NCBI RefSeq assembly: GCF_020010905.1
Contig: NZ_JAGJBY010000002.1
Location: 1,550,001 to 1,614,000, forward strand
DNA from: Streptomyces acidiscabies
Lineage (GTDB): Bacteria; Actinomycetota; Actinomycetes; Streptomycetales; Streptomycetaceae
DNA length: 64,000 nucleotides
Direction of reading: 5' to 3'
Shown here: positions 43,534-52,691 of the stretch, piece by piece
Layout of the letters: each line of letters begins with the position of its first letter
Position numbering within the stretch: position 1 is the stretch's first letter
Notes under the pieces: model-generated
The model's input: only the letters and a program-made list of their open reading frames with translations
Told to the model about the DNA's origin: nothing
Database searches by the model: none
Made by a program: the position numbers and the translations under genes

Positions 43534-43569
43534 GGTACCCTCCGCAGTCCTCCGGACGCGGGGTGTACC
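43534..43569 (+). terminator. Hairpin after the 2-hydroxyacid dehydrogenase
   Basis: Nested complementary segments: CCGC/GCGG (43542-43545, 43558-43561), GTCC/GGAC inside, and GGTACC/GGTGTACC outside, with loop TCC; 9 bases after the stop. Confidence 0.6.
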
Positions 43570-43914
43570 GGCATAGTCCCTGGTCGTCACGGAGCGTAGA
43601 GAGACTATGTCCCTGAGTGACGAGACTGGTGTATCGTCCCGGACAGGGGCTGCGCCACGCACGATTCGGCGCCGGGGATGGACGTTCACGGATTTGTGAG
43701 GGGGGCGACGGGCGATGCACGGCCTACGGGCGAACGATCCGACGCGGCAGGGCCGCCGACGGCGACCCTGGAGCACCGCGCCACGCAGAAACGGCTCGCA
43801 AGGCGGTCACACCACCGCACACGGCAACCGGAACAGCGCGTCCCTCGGCACCGACCACCCGCCCCACAGCGGCGACCACCACCGCCCGGGGCCGAAGCAG
43901 ACCGGGAGGCCCTG
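43570..43914 (+). promoter_or_regulatory. Upstream region of the second GGDEF gene, with inverted repeat
   Basis: CATAGTC (43572-43578) and GACTATG (43603-43609) form an inverted repeat. GTCCCTG occurs just inside the first arm and just after the second. The remaining bases up to 43914 are open in the cdgE frame, but are Arg/Pro-rich and probably untranslated leader. No other gene is visible in this gap of about 390 bases. Confidence 0.35.
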
Positions 43915-46875
43915 GTGAACGCGCCGCCCTCCGCCATGACGACGACGCTCGACGAGATGCTGCGCCCCCACCCCGAACCGGGGACGCCGCCCGCCAGGCC
44001 CCCGGCCCCCGAGCGGGCCACCCGGACCCTGATCCACCAACTCCTCATCGCCCTGGTCTGCGCGGGTTACGCCATCGGCTCCGCGCTCGGCTGGGGCGAT
44101 CGGCAACTCGCCCTCGTCATGGGCGACTTCGGGCTCAGCGCGGCGGCCGGCACCGCGGCTGTGTCCTGCTTCCTGTACGCGCGCAGCCGCCACGTCCGCT
44201 TTCGACCGGCCTGGCTGCTGTTCGCCCTCTCCTCCGCGATGGCCTCGCTCGGCAACCTGATCTGGGGCTGGTACGAGGTCGTCCTCGGCGTCCCGGTGCC
44301 GAGCCCCAGCTACGCCGACCTGTTCTTCCTGTGCTTCGCCCCGCCCGCCCTCGTCGGCCTCCTCGTGCTGGCGACCAGGCCCGTCTCGAAGGCCGGCTGG
44401 GTCTGCCTCGCGCTGGACGCCTGGCTGATCGCCGGCTCGCTGCTCACGCTCTCCTGGAGCCTCGCCCTCGCGCAGGCCGCCAAGTTCGAGGGCACCGGCG
44501 TCGCGCACACGGCGCTGTCCCTGGCGTACCCGCTCCTGGACATCGCGCTGGTCAGCATGGTCCTCGTCCTGCACTTCCGCAGGTCCTCGGTGAACCGCAC
44601 GGCCGTCAACACCGCCGTCGGCGCGCTCGCGCTCACGGTGATGTGCGACGCCCTGTTCACCTCGCCCCTGCTGCACAACGGCTACCGCTCCGGCCAGCTC
44701 CTGGACGCGGGCTGGTTCGCCGGCTCCCTCCTGCTGGCGTACGCGCCCTGGGCCGCGACCGGCACCCGCACCGAGGCCCCCGTGAGCCTGTGGGGCGGCG
44801 ACCCGCGCATCGTCCACGAGCACATCCCGGGCCGCGACCACCGCCACCCGGCGCCGCCGACCCTCGACCGCCCGCGCCCGCGGCCCAGCACACCGCCGCC
44901 CGACCGCGCCCCGGCCACCACCCGCCCCATCACGGGCTCGCTGGCCGCCCTCACGCCGTACCTCGCGGCGGCCGTCTGCACCCTGGGCATCCTCTACAAC
45001 GTCCTCAACGGCCGCAGCGTCGACCGCGTCGTCCTGCTCACCGGAGGCGCCGTCGTCCTCGCCCTCGTCGTCCGCCAGGGCATCATGCTCCTCGACAACG
45101 TCAAGCTCACCCAGGAGCTGGCGCAGAAGGAGAACTACTTCCGCTCCCTGGTCCAGGGCTCCAGCGACGTCATCATGATCGCCGCCCCGAGCGGCGCCCT
45201 GAAGTACGTCTCCCCGGCCGCCGCGGGCGTGTACGGCCGCCCCGCCGAGGAGATGCACGGCCGCGAACTGGCGCACTTCATCCACCCCGACGACCTCGGC
45301 GGCGTCGTCCACGAGGTGCGCCGCTTCCTGGCCACCAGCCCGTACGACGAGCCCACCACCCGCATCGAGTGCCGCTTCCGCTCCGGCGACGGCGGCTGGC
45401 TGAACGTGGAGTCCACCGTCAACCGCCACCACGGCGGCCTGATCTTCAACAGCCGCGACGTCACCGAACGCGTCCGGCTCCAGGCCCAGCTCCAGCACAG
45501 CGCCGAGCACGACCCGCTCACCGACCTGCCCAACCGCGCCCTGTTCACCAAGCGCGTCCAGCAGGCCCTGTCCGGCCGCCGCAGCTCCGACCGGGGCCAC
45601 GCCCTGCGCAACACGGCCGTGCTCTTCATCGACCTCGACGGCTTCAAGGCCGTCAACGACACCATCGGCCACGCCGCCGGCGACGACCTCCTGATCCAGG
45701 CCGCGCGCCGCCTCCAGGACGCCGTACGCCAGGGCGACACCGCCTCCCGGCTCGGCGGCGACGAGTTCGCGGCGCTCATCATGGGCGACAACTCCCGCGA
45801 CCGCGGCGCCCGCGAACGGCACATCCTGGAGCTCGCCGACCGCCTCAGGATCGCCCTCTCGCAGCCGTACGCCATCGACGGCAACGACGTGCGCGTCGCC
45901 GCCTCCATCGGTGTCGCCTTCGCCGAACCGGGCCTGGGCGCGGGGGAGTTGCTGCGCAACGCCGACCTCGCGATGTACCGCGCGAAGTCCGGCGGCAAGG
46001 GCCGCGTCGAGCTGTACCAGCCGCAGATGCAGCAGGACGTGGTGCGCAAGGCGGAGCTGGCGACGCGGCTGCGCGCGGCGCTCAACGACGGCGAGTTCAC
46101 GCTCGTGCACCAGCCCGTCGTCCGGCTCGCGGACGGCCGGATCTCGTCCGTCGCTGCGCTCGCGCGCTGGCGGTCCTCGCAGGGCGTGCTGTTCACGCCG
46201 GCCGAGTTCCTGCGGGTCGCCGAGGACGGCGACCGGACGGCCGAGCTGGCGCAGTGGGTGCTGGCCGAGGCCGTCGAGCGGGCCGCCGAGCGCGCGGCGA
46301 CCGGGCTGTCCGTGCCGGTGACCGTGCGCACGGACGCGCGGCGGCTCGTCGACCGGTCCTCGCCGCTCGCCTCCGTCGAGGCGCTGCTGACCCGGTACGG
46401 GCTGCCCTCCGGGGCGCTCACGGTCGAGCTGGCCGACGCCGATCCGGCGGTGCCGCTGGAGGACCTGGAGCGGCGCCTGAGCGCGCTGCGCCGCCTCGGC
46501 GTGCGGATCGTGCTCGACGGCCTCGGCGCGGGCCGTACGGGGCTCACGGCCCTGCGCAGGCTGCCCGTCGACGTCCTCAAGCTGGACCGGGGGCTCGTCG
46601 AGGGCGTCGTGGAGTCCGCGCGGCTGCACAAGATCACCGCCGGGGTCCTGCGGATCGCCGCCGACCTGGGGCTCGACACCGTCGCCGAAGGGGTCGACCT
46701 GCCCGAACAGGTCGTCGCCCTGCGGGAGATGGGGTGCACGTACGGGCAGGGCACCGCGTTCTCCGGGCCGCTCGACGAGTACCGGCTGCGGCGGGCGCTG
46801 ACGTCCGGGTGCTATCCGGTTCCGTACGGGCCGGGCGAGCCGGTGCTGGCGGGCGGGGGGCCGGCGCACACGTGA
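43915..46875 (+). CDS. cdgE: Membrane PAS-GGDEF-(degenerate EAL) protein (CdgE type)
   Basis: Protein of 986 residues. The N-terminal part has about ten membrane helices (residues about 38-390) and resembles a MASE-type sensor. A PAS domain lies at about 400-525, followed by a GGDEF domain with intact GGDEF (614-618) and an RxxD inhibitory site (R605-D608) five residues before it, so diguanylate cyclase with product inhibition is expected. The EAL domain is degenerate: EAL reads AAL at 747-749, ETE-type and DDFGTGYSS motifs read LADADP and LDGLGAGRT. GTG 43915 is preceded by GGGAGG; ATG 43939 and an upstream ATG at 43678 are alternatives. By position before ilvB I equate it with SCO5511/CdgE from memory. 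Confidence 0.9.
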   Translation: MNAPPSAMTTTLDEMLRPHPEPGTPPARPPAPERATRTLIHQLLIALVCAGYAIGSALGWGDRQLALVMGDFGLSAAAGTAAVSCFLYARSRHVRFRPAWLLFALSSAMASLGNLIWGWYEVVLGVPVPSPSYADLFFLCFAPPALVGLLVLATRPVSKAGWVCLALDAWLIAGSLLTLSWSLALAQAAKFEGTGVAHTALSLAYPLLDIALVSMVLVLHFRRSSVNRTAVNTAVGALALTVMCDALFTSPLLHNGYRSGQLLDAGWFAGSLLLAYAPWAATGTRTEAPVSLWGGDPRIVHEHIPGRDHRHPAPPTLDRPRPRPSTPPPDRAPATTRPITGSLAALTPYLAAAVCTLGILYNVLNGRSVDRVVLLTGGAVVLALVVRQGIMLLDNVKLTQELAQKENYFRSLVQGSSDVIMIAAPSGALKYVSPAAAGVYGRPAEEMHGRELAHFIHPDDLGGVVHEVRRFLATSPYDEPTTRIECRFRSGDGGWLNVESTVNRHHGGLIFNSRDVTERVRLQAQLQHSAEHDPLTDLPNRALFTKRVQQALSGRRSSDRGHALRNTAVLFIDLDGFKAVNDTIGHAAGDDLLIQAARRLQDAVRQGDTASRLGGDEFAALIMGDNSRDRGARERHILELADRLRIALSQPYAIDGNDVRVAASIGVAFAEPGLGAGELLRNADLAMYRAKSGGKGRVELYQPQMQQDVVRKAELATRLRAALNDGEFTLVHQPVVRLADGRISSVAALARWRSSQGVLFTPAEFLRVAEDGDRTAELAQWVLAEAVERAAERAATGLSVPVTVRTDARRLVDRSSPLASVEALLTRYGLPSGALTVELADADPAVPLEDLERRLSALRRLGVRIVLDGLGAGRTGLTALRRLPVDVLKLDRGLVEGVVESARLHKITAGVLRIAADLGLDTVAEGVDLPEQVVALREMGCTYGQGTAFSGPLDEYRLRRALTSGCYPVPYGPGEPVLAGGGPAHT

Positions 46876-46951
46876 CACCCGTGGCCCACATACTGAGACC
46901 CCCGTCCCACCCGCTTGACAGTGGATGCGCGTCGGGGGGAGGGTCAATGCC

Positions 46952-46993
46952 ATGCGCACCCGAATTCTCGTACTTGGACAGCGCGTCGGCTGA
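46952..46993 (+). CDS. ilvB leader peptide (13 residues)
   Basis: ATG CGC ... TGA encodes MRTRILVLGQRVG, with Ile-Leu-Val-Leu in a row. A purine-rich GGGGGAGGG stands 8 bases upstream. This is the classical composition for a branched-chain amino acid attenuator; leader-peptide control of Streptomyces ilvB is, to my knowledge, already described. Confidence 0.85.
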   Translation: MRTRILVLGQRVG

Positions 46994-47047
46994 AGCTGTG
47001 GACGCCCGGGACGACCCGGACCTCCCAGCGCACGCACCCGACGCGCT

Positions 47048-47081
47048 CCCCTCGCTTGCCTTACGGCACGAGGGGTTTTTT
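47048..47081 (+). terminator. Attenuator terminator upstream of ilvB
   Basis: CCCCTCG (47048-47054) pairs with CGAGGGG (47069-47075), with an inner GCC/GGC extension, and is followed directly by six Ts (47076-47081). It lies 55 bases after the leader-peptide stop and 82 bases before ilvB. A U-tract terminator is rare in this genome and supports an attenuation role. Confidence 0.85.
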
Positions 47082-47162
47082 GTTGCACGGACGCCTTCCG
47101 GGCAGCAGTCGCACTTCGCACGAAACCCGCAAAAAACCCTCAGCATCGAGAAGAGAATGCCG

Positions 47163-49010
47163 ATGACCGAGCAGGCCACCGGGGCCCCGCATCCGCAGCC
47201 GCGGCCCCGATCCGGAGGACACTCCACTCCCGTCGAGCATGTGACGGGTGCGCAGTCCCTCGTCCGCTCGCTTGAAGAGGTGGGTGCCGACACGGTCTTC
47301 GGTATTCCCGGCGGCACGATCCTGCCGGCGTACGACCCGATGATGGACTCCAAGCGGGTGCGCCACGTCCTGGTCCGCCACGAGCAGGGCGCGGGCCACG
47401 CGGCCACCGGCTACGCGCAGGCCACCGGCAAGGTCGGCGTCTGCATGGCGACCAGCGGCCCCGGCGCGACCAACCTGGTGACCCCGATCGCGGACGCGAA
47501 CATGGACTCGGTGCCGCTCGTGGCGATCACCGGGCAGGTCGTCTCCGCCGCGATCGGCACCGACGCCTTCCAGGAGGCGGACATCGTCGGCATCACGATG
47601 CCGATCACCAAGCACAGCTTCCTGGTCACCAAGGCCGAGGACATCCCCCGCACGATCGCGCAGGCGTTCCACATCGCCTCCACCGGGCGTCCAGGACCGG
47701 TCCTGGTCGACATCCCCAAGGACATCCTCCAGGCGAAGACCACCTTCTCCTGGCCCCCGGTCATGGACCTGCCCGGCTACCGCCCGGTGACCAAGCCGCA
47801 CGCCAAGCAGATCCGCGAGGCCGCCAAGCTGATCACCGCCGCCAAGCGCCCCGTCCTGTACGTCGGCGGCGGCGTCATCAAGGCCCAGGCGACGGCCGAG
47901 CTGAAGGTCCTCGCCGAGCTGACCGGCGCCCCCGTCGTCACGACGCTGATGGCGCTCGGCTCCTTCCCCGACAGCCACCCCCAGCACCTCGGCATGCCCG
48001 GCATGCACGGCGCCGTCGCCGCCGTCACCGCGCTCCAGAAGTCCGACCTGCTCATCACCCTCGGCGCCCGCTTCGACGACCGCGTCACCGGCAAGCTCGA
48101 CAGCTTCGCGCCGTACGCCAAGATCGTGCACGCCGACATCGACCCGGCGGAGATCGGCAAGAACCGCGCCGCCGACGTCCCGATCGTCGGGGACGCGCGC
48201 GAGGTCATCGCCGACCTGATCCAGGCCGTGCAGAAGGAGTACAGCGAGGGGCACCAGGGCGACTACGCGGCCTGGTGGAAGGACCTCAACCGCTGGCGCG
48301 ACACCTACCCGGTCGGCTACACGCTGCCCGAGGACGGCACGCTCTCCCCCCAGCAGGTCATCGAGCGCATCGGCCAACTCGCCCCCGAGGGCACGATCTT
48401 CACCGCCGGCGTCGGCCAGCACCAGATGTGGGCCGCCCACTACATCCAGTACGAGAAGCCGGCCACCTGGCTCAACTCCGGCGGCGCCGGGACCATGGGG
48501 TACGCGGTCCCCGCGGCCATGGGCGCCAAGGCGGGCAAGCCCGACCACACCGTCTGGGCGATCGACGGCGACGGCTGCTTCCAGATGACCAACCAGGAAC
48601 TCACCACCTGCGCCCTGAACAACATCCCGATCAAGGTCGCCATCATCAACAACGGCGCCCTCGGGATGGTCCGCCAGTGGCAGACCCTGTTCTACAACCA
48701 GCGCTACTCCAACACCGTCCTGCACTCCGGGCCCGAGGACGTCAACCCCGAGGCGCGCGGCACCCGCATCCCCGACTTCGTGAAGCTGTCCGAAGCCATG
48801 GGCTGCCACGCGATCCGCTGCGAGTCCCCGGACGACCTCGACAAGGTCATCGAAGAGGCCAACGCGATCAACGACCGGCCGGTCGTCATCGACTTCATCG
48901 TCCACGAGGACGCCATGGTGTGGCCGATGGTCGCCGCCGGCACCTCCAACGACGAGATCATGGCCGCCCTGAACGTCCGCCCCGACTTCGGCGACAACGA
49001 AGACGACTGA
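47163..49010 (+). CDS. ilvB: Acetolactate synthase large subunit
   Basis: ThDP- and FAD-dependent catalytic subunit (615 residues) of acetohydroxyacid synthase, the first common step to valine, leucine and isoleucine. Motifs: GIPGG, HEQGAGHAATGYAQATGKVG with the ThDP-activating Glu, SGPGATN, and GDGCFQMTNQELTT followed by NNGALGMV for ThDP-Mg binding (GDG ... NN). A 25-residue Pro/Gly-rich N-terminal extension is usual in Streptomyces. ATG 47163 is used; ATG 47157 is also in frame, but AGAGAA is better spaced for 47163. The ilvN gene follows after 19 bases. Confidence 0.98.
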   Translation: MTEQATGAPHPQPRPRSGGHSTPVEHVTGAQSLVRSLEEVGADTVFGIPGGTILPAYDPMMDSKRVRHVLVRHEQGAGHAATGYAQATGKVGVCMATSGPGATNLVTPIADANMDSVPLVAITGQVVSAAIGTDAFQEADIVGITMPITKHSFLVTKAEDIPRTIAQAFHIASTGRPGPVLVDIPKDILQAKTTFSWPPVMDLPGYRPVTKPHAKQIREAAKLITAAKRPVLYVGGGVIKAQATAELKVLAELTGAPVVTTLMALGSFPDSHPQHLGMPGMHGAVAAVTALQKSDLLITLGARFDDRVTGKLDSFAPYAKIVHADIDPAEIGKNRAADVPIVGDAREVIADLIQAVQKEYSEGHQGDYAAWWKDLNRWRDTYPVGYTLPEDGTLSPQQVIERIGQLAPEGTIFTAGVGQHQMWAAHYIQYEKPATWLNSGGAGTMGYAVPAAMGAKAGKPDHTVWAIDGDGCFQMTNQELTTCALNNIPIKVAIINNGALGMVRQWQTLFYNQRYSNTVLHSGPEDVNPEARGTRIPDFVKLSEAMGCHAIRCESPDDLDKVIEEANAINDRPVVIDFIVHEDAMVWPMVAAGTSNDEIMAALNVRPDFGDNEDD

Positions 49011-49029
49011 GAGAAAGCTTCAGCAGAAC

Positions 49030-49554
49030 ATGTCCAAGCACACGCTCTCCGTCCTGGTCGAGAACAAGCCCGGCATCCTCGCCCGGATCGCCGCCCTGTT
49101 CTCCCGCCGCGGCTTCAACATCGACTCCCTCGCCGTCGGGGTCACCGAACACGCCGACATCTCCCGCATCACCATCGTCGTGAGCGTCGACGCGCTGCCC
49201 CTGGAGCAGGTCACCAAGCAGCTCAACAAGCTCGTCGAGGTCCTCAAGATCGTCGAACTGGAGCCCGCACAGGCCGTCCACCGCGAACTCGTTCTGGTGA
49301 AGGTCCGCGCGGACAACGAGACCCGCTCCCAGATCGTCGAGATCGTCCAGCTCTTCCGCGCCAAGACCGTCGACGTCTCCCCGGAGGCCGTCACCATCGA
49401 GGCCACCGGCGGCACCGACAAGCTCACCGCCATGCTGAAGATGCTGGAGCCCTTCGGCATCAAGGAACTCGTCCAGTCCGGCACGATCGCCATCGGCCGC
49501 GGCTCCCGCTCCATCACGGACCGCTCGCTGCGCGCCCTCGACCGCAGCGCGTAA
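49030..49554 (+). CDS. ilvN: Acetolactate synthase small (regulatory) subunit
   Basis: Regulatory subunit of 174 residues that binds valine and stimulates IlvB. The N-terminal ACT domain (HTLSVLVENKPGILARIAAL, then RRGFNIDSLAVG) is followed by the small C-terminal ALS_ss_C domain (LVLVKVRADNETRSQIVEIV ... ATGGTDKLTAMLKMLEP). It lies 19 bases after ilvB and 90 bases before ilvC. Confidence 0.98.
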   Translation: MSKHTLSVLVENKPGILARIAALFSRRGFNIDSLAVGVTEHADISRITIVVSVDALPLEQVTKQLNKLVEVLKIVELEPAQAVHRELVLVKVRADNETRSQIVEIVQLFRAKTVDVSPEAVTIEATGGTDKLTAMLKMLEPFGIKELVQSGTIAIGRGSRSITDRSLRALDRSA

Positions 49555-49644
49555 TCCGTATACCGAGACCCCGATTCTTCCCCCCACCCCGCCGTCATAC
49601 GGTGGGGTGGGACGCAACACCTGCACTCAAGGAGAGAACCCACA

Positions 49645-50643
49645 GTGGCCGAGCTGTTCTACGACGCCGACGCCGACCTGTCCATCATCCAGGGCCGCAA
49701 GGTCGCGGTCATCGGCTACGGCAGCCAGGGCCACGCCCACGCGCTGTCCCTGCGCGACTCGGGCGTGGACGTCCGCGTCGGGCTGCACGAGGGCTCCAAG
49801 TCCAAGGCCAAGGCCGAGGAGCAGGGCCTGCGCGTGGTGACCCCGGCCGAGGCCGCCGCCGAGGCCGACCTCATCATGATCCTGATCCCGGACCCGATCC
49901 AGGCCAAGGTCTACGAGGAGTCCATCGCCCCGAACCTGAAGGACGGCGACGCGCTGTTCTTCGCGCACGGCTTCAACATCCGCTTCGGCTTCATCAAGGC
50001 CCCCGCCGGTGTCGACGTCGCGCTCGTCGCCCCCAAGGGCCCCGGCCACCTCGTCCGCCGCCAGTACGAGGAAGGCCGCGGCGTCCCCGCGATCGCCGCC
50101 GTCGAGCAGGACGCGACCGGAGGCGCCTTCGAGCTGGCCCTCTCCTACGCGAAGGCCATCGGCGGCACCCGCGCCGGCGTCATCAAGACCACCTTCACCG
50201 AGGAGACCGAGACCGACCTGTTCGGTGAGCAGGCCGTCCTCTGCGGCGGTACGTCCGCCCTGGTCAAGGCCGGTTTCGAGACGCTGGTCGAGGCCGGCTA
50301 CCAGCCCGAGATCGCCTACTTCGAGTGCCTCCACGAGCTGAAGCTCATCGTCGACCTCATGTACGAGGGCGGCCTGGAGAAGATGCGCTGGTCCGTCTCC
50401 GAGACCGCCGAGTGGGGCGACTACGTCACCGGCCCCCGCATCATCACCGACGCCACCAAGGCCGAGATGAAGCAGGTCCTCGCCGAGATCCAGGACGGCA
50501 CCTTCGCCCAGAACTGGATGGACGAGTACCACGGCGGCCTCAAGAAGTACGACGAGTACAAGACCGCCGACTCCGAGCACCTCCTGGAGACCACCGGCAA
50601 GCAGCTGCGCAAGCTGATGAGCTGGGTCAACGAAGAGGCGTGA
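49645..50643 (+). CDS. ilvC: Ketol-acid reductoisomerase (class I)
   Basis: NADPH/Mg-dependent enzyme (332 residues) that converts acetolactate into dihydroxyisovalerate. The cofactor motif GYGSQGHAHAL is near residue 25; the phosphate-binding loop follows (RVGLHEGSKSKAKAEEQG). The knotted domain has the metal ligands D and E in ETDLFGEQAVL (near residue 191), and E/ES in YFECLHELKLIVDLMYE. Class I length. GTG 49645 has AAGGAG 10 bases upstream. A strong hairpin follows. Confidence 0.98.
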   Translation: MAELFYDADADLSIIQGRKVAVIGYGSQGHAHALSLRDSGVDVRVGLHEGSKSKAKAEEQGLRVVTPAEAAAEADLIMILIPDPIQAKVYEESIAPNLKDGDALFFAHGFNIRFGFIKAPAGVDVALVAPKGPGHLVRRQYEEGRGVPAIAAVEQDATGGAFELALSYAKAIGGTRAGVIKTTFTEETETDLFGEQAVLCGGTSALVKAGFETLVEAGYQPEIAYFECLHELKLIVDLMYEGGLEKMRWSVSETAEWGDYVTGPRIITDATKAEMKQVLAEIQDGTFAQNWMDEYHGGLKKYDEYKTADSEHLLETTGKQLRKLMSWVNEEA

Positions 50644-50649
50644 GCCGTC

Positions 50650-50688
50650 GCGGACGGGGCCGGTACGACACGTATCGGCCCCGTCCGC
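50650..50688 (+). terminator. Hairpin terminator after ilvC
   Basis: GCGGACGGGGCCG (50650-50662) pairs perfectly with CGGCCCCGTCCGC (50676-50688), 6 bases after the ilvC stop, loop of 13. Confidence 0.85.
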
Positions 50689-50890
50689 ACACCCCTGCCG
50701 GGAGACGCCCACAGAGCCGTCTGTGCCGGGCGTCCGTAATTCGCGCGAGACGTCTACGACACCTCCCCGCGCCATTACACTGCTGCACAACACGCGTCAG
50801 GCCCACAGCGTCGTGCGTCTTCCGCGGTAGCCCCTCCTCCGCCGCGGCCGTCGGGACGGCCGTCCGCGCATTGGACCTGTGAGGACTCAC

Positions 50891-52480
50891 GTGAGCTCGA
50901 AACCTGTCGTACTCATCGCTGAAGAGCTGTCGCCCGCGACCGTGGACGCGCTTGGCCCTGACTTCGAGATCCGGCACTGCAACGGAGCGGACCGAGCCGA
51001 ACTGCTCCCCGCCATCGCCGATGTCGACGCGATCCTGATCCGCTCCGCCACCAAGGTGGACGCCGAGGCCGTCGCCGCGGCGAGCAAGCTGAAGGTCGTC
51101 GCGCGAGCCGGCGTCGGCCTCGACAACGTCGACGTGTCCGCCGCGACCAAGGCCGGCGTGATGGTCGTCAACGCGCCGACCTCCAACATCGTCACCGCCG
51201 CCGAGCTGGCCTGTGGGCTGCTGCTCGCCACCGCGCGGCACATTCCGCAGGCCAACGCCGCGCTCAAGAACGGCGAGTGGAAGCGGAGCAAGTACACCGG
51301 CGTCGAGCTGGCCGAGAAGACGCTGGGCGTCGTGGGCCTGGGCCGCATCGGCGCGCTCGTCGCCCAGCGGATGTCCGCGTTCGGCATGAAGGTCGTCGCC
51401 TACGACCCGTACATCCAGCCCGCCCGCGCCGCGCAGATGGGCGTCAAGGTCCTCTCGCTGGACGAGCTGCTCGAAGTCTCCGACTTCATCACCGTCCACC
51501 TGCCCAAGACCCCCGAGACCGTCGGCCTCATCGGTGACGAGGCGCTGCGCAAGGTCAAGCCGACGGTGCGCATCGTCAACGCGGCGCGCGGCGGGATCGT
51601 GGACGAGGAGGCGCTGTACTCGGCGCTGAAGGAAGGCCGCGTCGCCGGGGCCGGTCTCGACGTCTACGCCAAGGAGCCGTGCACCGACTCCCCCCTGTTC
51701 GAGTTCGACCAGGTCATCAGCACGCCCCACCTCGGTGCCTCCACCGACGAGGCCCAGGAGAAGGCGGGCATCGCCGTCGCGAAGTCGGTACGCCTGGCTC
51801 TCGCCGGTGAGCTCGTGCCCGACGCGGTCAACGTCCAGGGCGGCGTCATCGCCGAGGACGTGAAGCCGGGGCTGCCGCTCGCCGAGCGGCTCGGGCGGAT
51901 CTTCACCGCCCTCGCCGGTGAGGTCGCGGTCCGCCTCGACGTCGAGGTGTACGGCGAGATCACGCAGCACGATGTGAAGGTGCTGGAGCTGTCGGCTCTG
52001 AAGGGTGTCTTCGAGGACGTCGTCGACGAGACGGTCTCCTACGTCAACGCGCCCCTGTTCGCCCAGGAGCGCGGTGTCGAGGTCCGGCTCACGACCTCCT
52101 CCGAGTCCGCGGACCACCGCAACGTCGTGACCGTCCGCGGCACGCTCTCCGACGGCGAGGAGGTGTCGGTCTCCGGCACGCTGGCCGGGACGAAGAACGT
52201 GCAGAAGATCGTCGCGGTGGGCGAGTACGACGTGGACCTCGCCGTCGCCGATCACCTGGTCGTCCTGCGGTACGAGGACCGGCCCGGTGTCGTCGGTACG
52301 GTGGGCCGCATCTTCGGTGAGGCGGGGATCAACATCGCGGGGATGCAGGTCGCGCGGTCTGCCGCCGGCGGGGAGGCGTTGGCCGTGCTGACGGTGGACG
52401 AGGCGGTTGCGGCGGGCGTTCTGACGGAGGTGGCCGCGGAGATCGGGGCGACGTCGGCGCGTGCGGTGAACCTGGTCTAG
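50891..52480 (+). CDS. serA: D-3-phosphoglycerate dehydrogenase
   Basis: First enzyme of serine synthesis, 529 residues, oxidising 3-phosphoglycerate with NAD. The catalytic Arg/Glu/His (VNAARGGIVDEEAL, LDVYAKEPC, STPHLGAST) and the Rossmann motif GVVGLGRIGALV are present. It is the long (type I) form with the intervening ASB domain (about 320-450) and a C-terminal ACT domain (DRPGVVGTVGRIFGEAGINI) for allosteric serine control. GTG 50891 with TGAGGA in front is chosen; an ATG four codons earlier is less well placed. Transcribed after its own gap, not in the ilv operon. Confidence 0.98.
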   Translation: MSSKPVVLIAEELSPATVDALGPDFEIRHCNGADRAELLPAIADVDAILIRSATKVDAEAVAAASKLKVVARAGVGLDNVDVSAATKAGVMVVNAPTSNIVTAAELACGLLLATARHIPQANAALKNGEWKRSKYTGVELAEKTLGVVGLGRIGALVAQRMSAFGMKVVAYDPYIQPARAAQMGVKVLSLDELLEVSDFITVHLPKTPETVGLIGDEALRKVKPTVRIVNAARGGIVDEEALYSALKEGRVAGAGLDVYAKEPCTDSPLFEFDQVISTPHLGASTDEAQEKAGIAVAKSVRLALAGELVPDAVNVQGGVIAEDVKPGLPLAERLGRIFTALAGEVAVRLDVEVYGEITQHDVKVLELSALKGVFEDVVDETVSYVNAPLFAQERGVEVRLTTSSESADHRNVVTVRGTLSDGEEVSVSGTLAGTKNVQKIVAVGEYDVDLAVADHLVVLRYEDRPGVVGTVGRIFGEAGINIAGMQVARSAAGGEALAVLTVDEAVAAGVLTEVAAEIGATSARAVNLV

Positions 52481-52492
52481 GGCTGAGGCCGG

Positions 52493-52511
52493 CTGGGGGC
52501 TCCGCCCCCAG
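52493..52511 (+). terminator. Hairpin terminator after serA
   Basis: CTGGGGGC (52493-52500), loop TCC, GCCCCCAG (52504-52511); 12 bases after the serA stop. Confidence 0.8.
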
Positions 52512-52577
52512 ACCCCCGGCCTATGCCCACCCGCCGCCCGTTTACGGTTAGTTGATGGGTGGACGCAGAAAAGCCCT

Positions 52578-52609
52578 CGGGGCGGACCGAGTTATCTCGG
52601 TCCGCCCCG
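52578..52609 (+). terminator. Second, perfect hairpin after serA
   Basis: CGGGGCGGACCGAG (52578-52591) and CTCGGTCCGCCCCG (52596-52609) with loop TTAT: a 14-bp perfect stem. It may act as a bidirectional terminator between serA and the convergent MFS gene. Confidence 0.75.
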
Positions 52610-52632
52610 ATGCGTTGTGCGGGTGCGGGTCT

Positions 52633-52668
52633 GTTGTGGCTGGTCGCGCAGTTCCCCGCGCCCCTGGG
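52633..52668 (-). repeat. Dispersed intergenic repeat, short form, copy 8 (inverted)
   Basis: GTGGCTGGTCGCGCAGTTCC then CCGCGCCCCT: reverse complement of the short form. Confidence 0.78.
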
Positions 52669-52691
52669 GGGTGGGTGTGGGGGCTTCTAGC

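Noticed and set aside
46915..46920. TTGACA before ilvB considered as a -35 box
   Set aside because: No acceptable -10 hexamer is found 16-19 bases downstream, so it is not listed as a promoter.
43617..49010. A 1797-codon open reading frame that runs through the CdgE gene and into ilvB
   Set aside because: Only the part from 47163 is real (ilvB). The rest is an Arg/Pro-rich off-frame reading of the GGDEF gene; codon bias and domain content follow the 43915 frame.
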